NCBI RefSeq assembly: GCF_905475465.1
Contig: NC_062256.1
Coordinates: forward strand, 2,675,662 to 2,739,661
DNA from: Pieris napi
Lineage: Eukaryota; Arthropoda; Insecta; Lepidoptera; Pieridae
Length of the DNA stretch: 64,000 bases
Reading direction: 5' to 3'
Below the pieces are notes generated by a model. The model worked only from the letters and a program-made list of their open reading frames with translations, ran no database searches and had not been told where the DNA came from. The translations under genes and the position numbers were made by a program. Of the stretch, positions 54,361-64,000 are shown piece by piece; the first letter of the stretch is position 1, and each line of letters starts with the position of its first letter.

Positions 54361-54727
54361 ATATCATGATTCACAAGTTACCTTATGGAGATCTGTTGAG
54401 TTAATGACCTGCCTACATATAGATACAGTTGAAACGACCAGACCTACTGCAGACAGACCAAAACAGGAGAAACAATTGAGGATCGGAGTTGGATCGGTTA
54501 GCGTATAAAAATAGATTCAAAACTGGCCCCTCTGATCGGGAAACATTACGTCATCGCATTGACCTTCAGCATAAAGATTTAATTAAATAATAAGGAAAAT
54601 GAGTTCAAATTTGGACGTATAATATCTGGAATAAATACAATTTTAGATATATATGACGATCTATTTATGGTTAATTTGGTTTTACATTAACTCAAAAGTT
54701 TTCAAACGTAAAATGTTTTAAGTGGGT

Positions 54728-55030
54728 ACGGGAGCGTTCAAGTATTACGTAACGTATTTTGGGAGGGGGGGTCCTTTTGTAAAACGTTACGATGCGGGGC
54801 GGGGATTAAATTACGTGTTATTGTTAATATTTTTTTCGCCTTCCCAGTACTTTACAGCACATAATGGTAACTTTTAGGTATAAAGAGTCACTAGGTGGTC
54901 ACGAAACGTTTTACTATACTTGGGTACAGTACTGTTCTTGGGTACTGAAAAACGTTACGGCTAGTTACATAGGGGGGGGGGGGGTCAATAATCTCCAAAA
55001 ATTGCGTTACGTAATACTTGAACGCTCAAA
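54728..55030. mobile_element. MITE with GGGAGCGTTCAAGTATTACG ends, copy 3
   Basis: Left end gggagcgttcaagtattacg, right end gttacgtaatacttgaacgc. Contains poly(G) runs at about 54762 and 54970. No ORF of substance. Confidence 0.75.
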
Positions 55031-55365
55031 ATACAGTCGGCAGTCTTGTTCAAAGTTAGGTCGATTTTGGGTTTCCTGCATATAAATACTCCTTCGGGTT
55101 TTTAAGGTGTTATCTGATATCTATTAAAACTGGGGCTTACCCAATAACGGGTACTGCGATTGATAACCTTGATACTTGATAATCCAATAAATTAGAATAT
55201 TATTTACATTATATATTACAATAAAATATTATTTAAACACCTTCAAAAGATACAATTCGAATTATTAAATAATACATTTTCGTATATATATATACTCGTT
55301 TTTATATATAGATAGTATATATATGTATATACTATCTGCTCCCGCGAACTTCGTTTTCCTTAATA
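55031..55365. other. No gene; possible Helitron terminus
   Basis: AT-rich. 55285-55365 has a palindromic tatatactatct stretch beside cccgcgaacttcgtttt, which resembles a Helitron terminal fragment but could not be delimited. Confidence 0.3.
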
Positions 55366-55660
55366 ATAATAATAATCATTTATTTGCAAGAATATGGTAT
55401 AAAAATCTTATGGTTGTACAATCTTAACTCCGCATATTCTGCCACACACAATGGCGTGCAAATTTATCTTACATAATTAACAATTAGAATTTTACTATAT
55501 TACAATCAAACCTTATGTGATTTTATAATCACATTATTTATTTTTTATATCCGGACAATCAGCCATATATAAATAGGCATGCAAATGTCATAAATTTTTG
55601 CTATGTCATATAATAAAAACATTAACATAATGTCATGATAATACGTCAAGCTATTTATAA
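55366..55660 (-). repeat. 3' UTR and ATT tail of the jockey-type LINE
   Basis: On the minus strand, non-coding sequence after the stop ends with attattattattattaag at the plus-strand left edge, the usual tail of this LINE group. Confidence 0.7.
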
Positions 55661-56803
55661 TCAATTGTTGTCAAACTTATAGGCCAAATATTCGCCTACG
55701 CTATAAAAGCACCTTGACTTTAGAAACCCAATCACCTTCCCATTGAAAACATTACATGACAGCGATCTATAACTTCTGGGAAGGTGATTAAATATTCTTA
55801 TAGCCATGGCGTTACAATTTTTAGAATATAGCGCGGTGCAACATGCAGGCACCCGCAGCCGTGTTGGATCCCTCGGTATATATAAGCAAGTTTCATTGTA
55901 AGTATTAAATAGTTTTGGATACTTTTTGACAGTCATAACTGCTTCCAAGATATACAAACTTGGTACTGTCAGAATACCGAGTTCGTGGAAAATTGGCCTA
56001 CAGCTCATAAGAGGTCCAACGCCCATGATAGCCCTAATACATTTTTTCTGAGTAATAAAAACTTTACTCACATCTACCGAATTTCCCCATAAAAGGATAC
56101 CATAGCGCAAAACTGAGGCAACATAGCCGTGATAAGCAATAATTGCTGCGTGTTTTGAAGCTACTTTGCGAGTTCGACTCAAAGCAAAGACAAATTTATT
56201 AAGGTGCGTGCATATCGTTAAAATATGCTGTTTCCAATTAAGATTTTGGTCTAGTGTTATGCCTAGAAACTTGGTTGATACAACTTCTTCAATTGACTTG
56301 TTTTTATAATTGATTTTGAGGTTATTAGGTCTGCAATTATTATAGTTCCGAAATTGTATAAAATTGTTTTTTTTTACATTTACACTTAAATTATTAATTT
56401 CCAACCATTCCGTGACATTCTTTATTGTTTCATTCAATAATGATTCGTGGTTACGCGTAGTATCAGTCGACACTACCACTGAGATATCATCCGCGTAAAG
56501 AATGCATTTATTAGTAACCAAATTTGGTAAATCATTAATGTACAGAAGAAACAGCAATGGGCCCAGTATGCTCCCTTGAGGAACGCCTTTATTGCAATCT
56601 ATAGCCACAGACTTGTACCCCCTTTCAATATGTTTAGGAGATGAAGTATGTGTGATTTCAACATATTGTTTACGACCGGTTAGGTAACTTTCCAGCCAAT
56701 TTAAAGGCAATCCTCGGATTCCGTAAAGTCTACACTTTTGAAGAAGAATGTTGTAGTCTACGCAATCAAAAGCTTGGCTCATGTCAAAAAAAACTACAGA
56801 TAC
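55661..56803 (-). CDS. Jockey-type LINE ORF2, 5'-truncated
   Basis: 373 codons from 56782 open into a few upstream codons (VVFFD) before the element is cut at about 56803. RT motifs present: FFDMSQAFDCVD (palm start), GVPQGSILGPLLFL, LYADDISVVV (catalytic YADD) and LGITLDQNLNWKQHI, then a C-terminal domain to FLKSRCFYSVGEYLAYKF. Endonuclease and the first part of RT are missing, so the copy is dead although its frame is intact. The 3' UTR and an (ATT)n tail run to about 55366 on the plus strand. Confidence 0.85.
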   Translation of the reverse strand, partial: VSVVFFDMSQAFDCVDYNILLQKCRLYGIRGLPLNWLESYLTGRKQYVEITHTSSPKHIERGYKSVAIDCNKGVPQGSILGPLLFLLYINDLPNLVTNKCILYADDISVVVSTDTTRNHESLLNETIKNVTEWLEINNLSVNVKKNNFIQFRNYNNCRPNNLKINYKNKSIEEVVSTKFLGITLDQNLNWKQHILTICTHLNKFVFALSRTRKVASKHAAIIAYHGYVASVLRYGILLWGNSVDVSKVFITQKKCIRAIMGVGPLMSCRPIFHELGILTVPSLYILEAVMTVKKYPKLFNTYNETCLYIPRDPTRLRVPACCTALYSKNCNAMAIRIFNHLPRSYRSLSCNVFNGKVIGFLKSRCFYSVGEYLAYKFDNN

Positions 56804-56863
56804 CTAGCCTACCTTTTTAGTACATACCAACATGGAACACAGGGCTCATCTAATGTGAACTGT

Positions 56864-57002
56864 TACCGCCGCCCATAGACACTACATTGCCAGAAGGCTC
56901 GCAAGTGCGTTGCCGGCCTTTTAAGAAATGGTACGCTCTTTTCTTGAAGGACCCTAAGTAAAGTAAATAATTCAGTGGGCAGCTGCTTCCTGTGCACAAC
57001 GG
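56864..57002 (-). repeat. LINE C-terminal/3' tail fragment
   Basis: On the plus strand accgccgcccatagacacta, gtgcgttgccggccttttaa and gtacgctcttttcttgaagg are the inverse of the LINE end at 40519-40922. Truncated. Confidence 0.65.
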
Positions 57003-57429
57003 TAATTAAACTGACATACCAACCAACCCGGGGGGGTTTAACCCCCCTCAGGGTGATAATGTTAACATTGATAAAACCTATTAATCCTTATTGCCCATGA
57101 ACTAGTGTGACGCATAACATATTAATACAGAAATAGCCAAGTCATTACAACTCGTCAATTTTGTATAGCTACTTTCCTGAATAACTGTTTGACGAAATTA
57201 AATCGATTTGTTATAATCTCTTGAAAATGTTAGTAGGATTAAGTAATGATCCAGTCATATACCCTGCAAAGCTGCAAGCAAAATTCACCAATCGTTGTAT
57301 CCTTCGGGTTTTTGAAGTCAGTTTTTAACTGACTGACCTTTTAAGTTGTAAACAAATGTGTTGTTCTAGTTAAATTTTCTTAGTAATTGTGTACGTAAAC
57401 AAATTCCGCCTTTGTTTCATGTTCCTCAC
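57003..57429. other. No recognisable feature
   Basis: Includes a small palindromic spot around 57025-57050 (cccgggggggtttaaccccc); otherwise nothing. Confidence 0.3.
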
Positions 57430-57718
57430 ATCAACACTATGCAAAAAGCTTCGAAAGCGGCCATACAACGACCATTATTTAAGCCTTGACTTGTTTAAGC
57501 TATCGCATATGGTTAAAAGGAGTATTAAGAATATCCATAGAGCTAAACCGTCTGCATCATGAGCATACCCCACACACACACCTTCACGTACTCACCCACA
57601 CTTTTACAACATCACACAACACAACCAAATTAGATACCAATTAAATGTATATCAATTTTATTTGCTTGTTTCCTTTTATAAATTTTTGAATCTTTTTGGC
57701 TATATTTTCAGTGTAACT
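57430..57718. repeat. LINE-like 3' block, second copy
   Basis: Collinear with about 32040-32370 (tcaacactatgcaaaaagct, ttaagccttgacttgtttaa, caccttcacgtac). Probably the 3' end of a LINE. Confidence 0.55.
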
Positions 57719-57723
57719 GTTTA

Positions 57724-57988
57724 TCTAATATATAAAATTCTCGTGTCGTGGTGTTTGTAGTTAAAGTCCTCCGAAACGGCTTGACCGATTCTCATGAAAT
57801 TTTGTGTGCATATTGGGTATGTCTGAGAATCGGGCAACATCTATTTTTCATCCCCCTAAATTATTATATTTTTATGATACAACATTAAAAAATACATACA
57901 ACCCCTAATTTTCACCCATCTACGATCAACCCCTATTTTTTATTTTAAATTATATACATGGCAAAACGACGTTTGCCGGATCAGCTAG
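57724..57988 (+). mobile_element. Helitron, Lep1-like
   Basis: Starts TCTAATATATAAAATTCTCG and ends GCCGGATCAGCTAG before T. Contains cggcttgaccgattctcatg. Short, non-autonomous. Confidence 0.8.
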
Positions 57989-58470
57989 TTATTATATATA
58001 ATTTATGTATATATAATGTATTTATGTAAAGATATATCAAATGTTTTAATAAAGGGTGATAAAATAGTGGAAACAGTGCTGCTGCAATTGAAAACCCATC
58101 CAAACTTTTCAGCATCGCAAATTGTTTTGACGTCTAAGTAATTGATCAGAACAGCACCGGTAGTTTGAATTATCTAATAACTGCAGCGATACCGTTTTTA
58201 ATATTGCCTCGCGCGTGAAGTTGCGTCACCAGTTTAAAAAATGTTATCTAAATTGCAATAGAGAACGTCGGAATTCACTATTAGAAGCTCTAGAGTACCT
58301 GGACGGTGTACGGCAATGAATCTCCATTTCAATAGAGTCGTGTCGTCAATTCGTATACGTCCTTATGATAATGTTCTAACGCATACATTTTACATATATT
58401 TGCTAATAACATTCGAACAATGTTCGCGTTCCAAATACGTCTTTGGAGCTGCACACGTCTTCCATACAAA
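57989..58470. other. No recognisable feature
   Basis: AT-rich. The ORF at 58316-58651 runs into the Helitron at 58471 and is not supported. Confidence 0.35.
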
Positions 58471-58845
58471 TCTTAATATATATAAATTACGTGTCACGTT
58501 GTTTGTCCGCTATGGACTCCTAAACTACCGAAACAATATCAATCAAATGCACACCGTGTGTAGTTTGATCCAACTTAAAAGATTGGATAGCTTACATCTC
58601 AATTTATACCCCCAATATTATTTTATTGCAAAATATTTGTTTATTATTTGATAGTCACAATTCTAACAGATGGCGCTGTGTTGAAAGTATTAAGGTTTCA
58701 CATAAGCTACAATTTAATGGCATAACCACCAAAAAAGCATGGTGGTCCCCATGACTGGTGTTCTCCTACCGTTTCCCTTGAATAGTTTGCTACTATGTAA
58801 TATAACAAAAACCTTAGCCACAGCAACGCTTGGCCGGTCTGCTAG
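58471..58845 (+). mobile_element. Helitron-like element, second family
   Basis: Starts TCTTAATATATATAAATTAC, then gtgtcacgttgtttgtccgc, and ends GGCCGGTCTGCTAG between A and T. Non-autonomous. Confidence 0.7.
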
Positions 58846-59495
58846 TACTGTTTATATATAATTCGTGGAATCTCTGACGCATAAATGCTTATCTAAATCT
58901 GATAAATTTTGTAGTATAAAATTGTTTATCTAATACAATTTATCTTATATCTTTTATTAACATTGAACTAGATATATACTACTTTTAAAATCTTATCATT
59001 CATGATTTTGAGCAAGGTGAAAAAATTCGTGAAAGATAATTTTCAGGCCATATCTTAATCAAAGGACGTTGTCACTTCTCTTTGAAGGAAACAATGATTT
59101 TAACCTTGCCCGTTCTCAGTGCGTAGTTACATATCATTACGTTTGCACGTCTGTTAATGATAGCTCTTAGTTCCGAAATGATGTTTATTTTGGTATGGAG
59201 CTGGATGTCCAAAAATTTCATTTCGGTCGTTTTTCTCGGAAAAGGGATATCATTTTTTTCAACTATAGGTTATATAATGCTTCTAGAAAAAGTCATTGGT
59301 GATTTAGACTTTTTTGACAATAGACTAACGTTTACAGATCATATTATATAATATATGTTTTGTTCATTCATGTTTGTGATGTTTAACTATAAGGGCTTAT
59401 ACTTATCACATTAAATCTATTTATTTTTCTTTATGTACTAATATATCAGTGTGCCGAGCGTTCGCAAGATTTTAACGTAACGTTTTTGTTTTCAG
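58846..59495 (+). other. Sequence upstream of the host gene (intron or 5' flank)
   Basis: No exon could be placed. It ends in cgtttttgttttcag, a strong splice acceptor, so at least part is probably an intron in the 5' UTR of the gene that follows. Confidence 0.45.
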
Positions 59496-59527
59496 ACTCA
59501 ATGGGACGATAGTGCCTTCAAATAAAT

Positions 59528-62500
59528 ATGGGTAGCGCTAAACACGCTACAGTAAATACTCAAATGGCGTCGCAAAAGAAATCGATCAAGGACATATTGA
59601 AAAAGCCATTCCAGGCGCTCTTCAAAAAAGATAAACAAAAAGAGAAAAGGGAAGTAAAAGATGAAGACACACATAAAGTAGAACCGATCAAAGTGGTCCC
59701 AGTTAGTGAACTAATAGAAGACATAAAGAACCTTAAAATAAAGCAAGAGGAAGAAGATGAATTCAGTAATTTCACATACAAAACAATAGATGATAAGCGG
59801 AAAAATTCAGAAGTCTCCGAAGCGAGTTTTCAAAAAGAAAGAAATGACTCGCAGCTCTCTGAAGACAGCTTCAATAACTTTAAATTGAACGAGGGGAGAC
59901 GGACGAAAATCGACTCGCAGACGTCAGAAGACAGTGGCTTCTCGGAGAAGAATGAGACAGCTGATTCGGAAGACGACATCTGTGAGGGTAGGAGGAAAAA
60001 GAAGCAGATAGTGCTGATATCGAGGGGACCCATCAGGAACCAGTTTTTAACGCCGCCACATCCATATTCGCGGGAATCTGAATGTAGACAGGTAAAATAT
60101 ACATTCAATTTTGTCTTATGTATGACTCCATTATGTCAAAAAGTATTGGATTTTGACATTCGGCAGTCATAGTCTCTCATTTTCAAAGTCAAAGTCAAAT
60201 CATTTATTTCAATTAGACCATCTAAAATGGCACTTTTGAACGTCAAAAAAAAATACAAAGAAGATTCTAGTTGCCCCTTCCAAGAGGTTTCGTGAGGAGA
60301 AGAATGGGCAAGAAACTCCACACTTACTCTTTTAAAATAGGTTTACAATATTTTGTTACATTTGTTAAATAATTATATGTGAAGACAATGTACTACTAAT
60401 AAACTACTATACTAAAAAAGTTAGTATAGGTACATGTTCCTCACATATTTACAAATGTCGAAACCGTAGAATATTAACATTAAAGAGTAATAAAAATATT
60501 TAAAAAAACACAACAAAACAGTGTGTGAGATAAAATAAAATAATTTAATTTGTAGCATTATAAATTTTAAAAAAATAACAAAAATATGTTAAAGCACGAA
60601 CGATTGAATTTAAAACGAGTTTAAACATTGTTTAACTAATTGCGGCTTATAGGTTGCTTAAACTCTATTTAATACGCAGAATTTACTTATTAGATTACGT
60701 TTTATTCCATTGTCATATCAAGCTTTTATGTGATTTTGTTAAATATATAAAAATTTGTTTATACATAATGGACATACTATGTATAGTTTCCACAGATGTT
60801 TAGGTACAAATTAAATAAAACCGTTATTAATTAATCGGCAGTTAGTTACGCTTTTACTTATAATCCGCTACGCATTATTTCTAGCCTCGAAATACTATTT
60901 AGCCAGAATCGATAAATTGCCCTTGTTTTATTAAATAATGTATCATTATTACTGCGAAATTAAGGTTTTTCTATAGAAATGATATATTTTCAAAATTCAT
61001 CAAAACTAAATCTATATGTATTATATAAAAGAGTATTTTACATTTATAGTAGTTTGATGTATATAATTGAAAGGTCGGCAACGCACTTGCGAGCCTTCTG
61101 GCAATGTGTGTGTCCATGGGCGCCGGTATAACTTAGCATCAGATGAGCCTCCTGCCCATTTGCCTCATGTAACATAAAAATAAAACCGAAAGTTAAAACT
61201 GCAATTAACCTGATAATTTTTTTTAAAAAGGCGTGGTTTTTAAAATTAAACACTTAAGTATTAAATTGTAAACGTTTTATCGCGTTTAATTAACAGATTG
61301 ATAATTTCAGATCAACCAAGTGAACAAACAAACTTTCTCCGGTGGACAAGTAATTGTGAACGAAAACACGCGGACAGACAACACATATTTAAGCAAAGTT
61401 ATAGAATTAGTTGACACAACTGTCAGAGATTATAATAATGAAGATCTATCGACCTTCCTTGATCTAGCAGACGAATTCGTCAATGAAAACACAGATGAGA
61501 ATATCCTAGCCGACTTTTTCAACCAAGCCGAAATACCAAGGATAGTAGAACCCCCCACAGATACCCTTATTGGCGGGTTCAGCTTTCAAAGTGACAACCC
61601 AATGGAAATGTCAAGTTCAAACACGTTAACAGAGTACAACACGCTCGAATTATTCCCCGAATGCCTCCAAAACCCTGAATTTGACACGTTGAACGTATTC
61701 CCCACGCCTCCGCGCTCAGAAAATGTCCCAAGTCCCATCTCGGACTCAACAGTCTTTTACACGAACCATTCGGATTATTCATTGTCACCCCAAACGCAAA
61801 CGTCATCGCCAATGTACAATTGTGACTATGAGAAGTGTCAAGACATACCATCGCTAGAAGACTATCCAAGCTGGGTCATAGACGAAGTACCTGAAACCAC
61901 AGACAAGAAAACGCGGGAACGAATACCGAGCACGTCCATGACGATGAAGCAATACAAGGATATGCAAAAGGAGATCGCAAACGAATTTTTGAAAATGGAA
62001 TGCTGTCAAGCAAAGCGGAAACCGTGCAAGGAAATATTCGAAGGACACATGTCAAAATTGAAAATGGAACACAGGAAGGTGATATGCCAAAAAGTTGCCA
62101 GTTTAGATTTGAAAACTGCTTATGGGTAAGTCCAACTGTTTAATATTCTTGTTGTGGGCAATAATTTATAGTTGTGACACACATTGTTAACTGTTTTTGG
62201 ATCGACGTTTATTTTTATTCCAACATGGGTTTTGTGATTTAAGCTAATGAGATTTTTCACTTTAATAAATTAACTTTAAAAAAATATCTATATATATATA
62301 TATATAAGAAAAATGGTCTTCGTTTGAGGCTCCTTCACGCCTAAACCACTGATCGTATCGACATGAAACTACTGCCATTCGATGCGAATTTTTTTAAATT
62401 CCTACGTTTTTATTGCTGTTTTACTTTTATGAAAATTTATACATACGGACTTCATCGCGGTAACATTCGGGGAGGCTTCCTAGAACCTCAAAATGTCAAC

Positions 62501-64000
62501 ATTCTGTTAAACTCGATTTTCGAAAAATTTCAATTAGCGGGAAGTTAAAAAGAAGAATAATAAAAATATGAAAAAAATAATAATAATGAAACATAAAATT
62601 TTATTTATTTCCTATTTATAAACAAAATCACCTCTATAAGCAGACACATTTTAGCATTGGTTTCACTGCCTGGCAAGCCATAATAATTATTATTGTAATC
62701 GAACCTAGGCCTCCCAAGTCTGCCGAATATACTATTTACACTAATCAAGGCCACTAGGGCCTTGATGTTAAAAAAGTCCTTCCTCCACAAGCGTACTCAA
62801 CCAAGCAGATGCATATAATAAACAACATAATTTTTCCAGTGTCCTTCAGCACATCCTGGCGAGTTTGTCGAATGGCAACACCGAGGAAAGTCTGCAGCTG
62901 GCGCTTTTTAGTCTTATCTGTGAAAAAGTGCTAGCACTGCAGCCGGAATTGTTCGTCCAAGACTTCGGTATGTTTGTTAAATTTCGTTGTTTTAAAGGAT
63001 CTTGTCCTGTTTATATACCGTAGTACAAATAGTAAAACAAATAAAGTTCGGGAATGTTCTGGTTCGTTTATCGCTAAAGTGACGTACATGTATGCATAAT
63101 TATGATTAATGTAAATATCATACATAATGCTATATCTACAGTATATGCTACCAGCTAAATATATTTATTACTTAAACATTCATCTACGTTTTAGATAATA
63201 ACAAAAAAACAATAACTAACCATAAAATATAATAACTAAAATATATTATTAATGCAAATGAATGTTTAAATTGCGGCGTATTAAGGTGAATTTCTGTATA
63301 TTTTTAAAGCGTCTCTAGCGAGTACACGTACGTGTGCGTTCTCTATACGCGCGTGTTCGTAAAGACTTAATTTCTAGAACGCAATGAGATGCCATTTATA
63401 TTGTCTTTTCTTCTACAGTTATTTTTTTTTTTTCAGGTTTAAACCTCTTGAAGTTGGCAGTACTTCGATGCCCCAAACGACCGCTCCTCACGCGATATCT
63501 GGTTCAGTGCATTCGGACAGTAATCAAAACTGATACAAACAAACGGACACAAGAGTGTATCTTTACTGAGGTGAATATTTGTAACTTGTCTTTGATATTT
63601 TGTATGTAACAGGACTCTAATATTGCTAGAGGGCTCGCAAGTGCGTTGCCGGCCTTTTAAGTTTGTACGCTCTTTTCTTGAAGGACCCTAAGTTGAATTG
63701 GTTCGGAAATAGTGGGCAGCTGGTTCCACATAGTGGCGGCAGCACAAACCTAAAAAAAACGCTCAGTTGTGGAACGGCGGACGTCGAGGTGATACGGGTG
63801 GAATTCCGTATTCTGCCTCGACGTCCGATGATGGAATTTTTGTTTAAATATGTTAGTTTAAACGCTGATTTTCCTCCTGGAAAAGACGTATGATTATTGT
63901 TTTACACAGCATGCTGTATACTTGCGTCACGTGCGCACATAACTCTTCTTCTAAAACACTAGCCAGAGTTCAGCAATGTTATTTTTTGTAGGTGGACGCA
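59528..64000 (+). CDS. Host gene, five coding exons, family not recognised (3' end outside the window)
   Basis: Exons: 59528-60091, 61311-62125, 62840-62967, 63437-63570 and 63992 onward. All boundaries are gt/ag and the phases fit (0, 2, 1, 0), giving 550 residues so far. An acceptor at 59495 gives 32 nt of 5' UTR before the ATG, with a 4-codon upstream ORF. The N-terminus is basic (KKSIKDILKKPFQALFKKDK), then come Ser/Asp/Glu-rich repeats (SEVSEASF, SQLSEDSF, SQTSEDSGFSE), an acidic and Ser/Pro-rich middle, and a helical conserved-looking region across exons 2-4 (DLKTAYGVLQHILASL, SLICEKVLALQPELF, LLKLAVLRCPKRPLLTRYL). Likely an intracellular regulatory protein. An ankyrin/IkB-like C-terminus starting near VDA is a guess only. 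Introns contain LINE tails and a possible Helitron piece. Confidence 0.8.
60185..60400 (-). repeat. LINE 3' tail in intron 1 of the host gene
   Basis: Common lepidopteran block: tcaaagtcaaatcatttatt, ctaaaatggcacttttgaac, tcgtgaggagaagaatgggc. On the minus strand it is the 3' end of a LINE. Confidence 0.55.
60401..61063. other. Intron 1 of the host gene, remaining part
   Basis: AT-rich intron sequence without a recognised feature. Confidence 0.4.
61064..61176 (+). repeat. LINE 3' end fragment in intron 1
   Basis: Matches the end of 40519-40922: cggcaacgcacttgcgagcc, gtgtccatgggcgccggtat, cagatgagcctcctgcccat. Confidence 0.65.
62288..62550 (+). mobile_element. Possible Helitron fragment in intron 2
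   Basis: A tctatatatatatata start followed by tcgtttgaggctccttcacg and cctaaaccactgatcg resembles Helitron 5' ends of this type. No CTAG terminus was fixed, and the 61-codon ORF inside is not supported. Confidence 0.3.
63622..63838 (-). pseudogene. LINE C-terminal fragment in intron 4
   Basis: Inverse of the 40519-40922 sequence: gtgcgttgccggccttttaa, gtacgctcttttcttgaagg, ctcagttgtggaacggcgga and cgaggtgatacgggtggaat are all present. Frames are interrupted. Confidence 0.65.

Noticed and set aside
54120..54404. 94-codon ORF
   Set aside because: Falls inside the third foldback copy and is not open in the other two copies.
58316..58651. 111-codon ORF
   Set aside because: Crosses into the Helitron beginning at 58471; no motif recognised.
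61579..61869. 96-codon minus-strand ORF
   Set aside because: Opposite strand of exon 2 of the host gene, which has consistent splice sites and phases.
1..64000. CRISPR array or prokaryotic operon
   Set aside because: No short evenly spaced direct repeats with unique spacers. Introns, SINEs, LINEs and AT-rich non-coding sequence show an animal nuclear genome.

Overview
This is an AT-rich animal nuclear window dense in transposable elements. It fits a moth or butterfly (Lepidoptera): tRNA-derived SINEs, Helitrons of the type reported in Lepidoptera (ends TCTA..TATAAAATTCTCGTG and CAGCTAG), familiar lepidopteran LINE 3' tails, an errantivirus-type LTR retrotransposon, and short-exon secreted-protein genes. 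There are no bacterial features. Everything is read by eye; family names are from memory and no database was searched.

Layout. (1) 1-14570: a tandem array of three paralogous genes for secreted Gly/Ser/Cys repeat proteins. Gene 1 has only its last exon inside the window (131-849). Gene 2 (5663-8624) and gene 3 (11289-13684) are complete, each with a signal-peptide exon, a 28-nt exon 2 and a long exon 3, a TATA box and initiator 31 bp apart, and an AATAAA signal after the stop. The array arose by segmental duplication. Comparing the copies gives exact 'empty sites' for later insertions: a hAT element (3713-5388), a TATA-target MITE (1663-1929) and a pogo-like MITE (11615-12081). (2) 14993-23185: an apparently intact 8.2-kb minus-strand Ty3/Gypsy errantivirus-like provirus with identical 285-bp LTRs, an ACAG target duplication, PBS, PPT, gag, pol and env. 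(3) 23186-59400: mainly repeats (two LINEs with long RT ORFs, several LINE tails, SINEs, Helitrons, MITEs, foldback elements, one Helitron-like element with a ~720-bp palindrome) separated by AT-rich stretches without a recognisable gene. (4) 59496-64000: the 5' part of a host gene on the plus strand, five coding exons with consistent splice phases, open at the right edge. I did not recognise its family.

The most distinctive material is the three-gene array. Its repeat domain places cysteine at multiples of six residues, and its DNA is open in nearly every frame. Other notable points are the apparently recent provirus, two different Helitrons at the same target base in two duplicated copies, and the palindrome-bodied Helitron.
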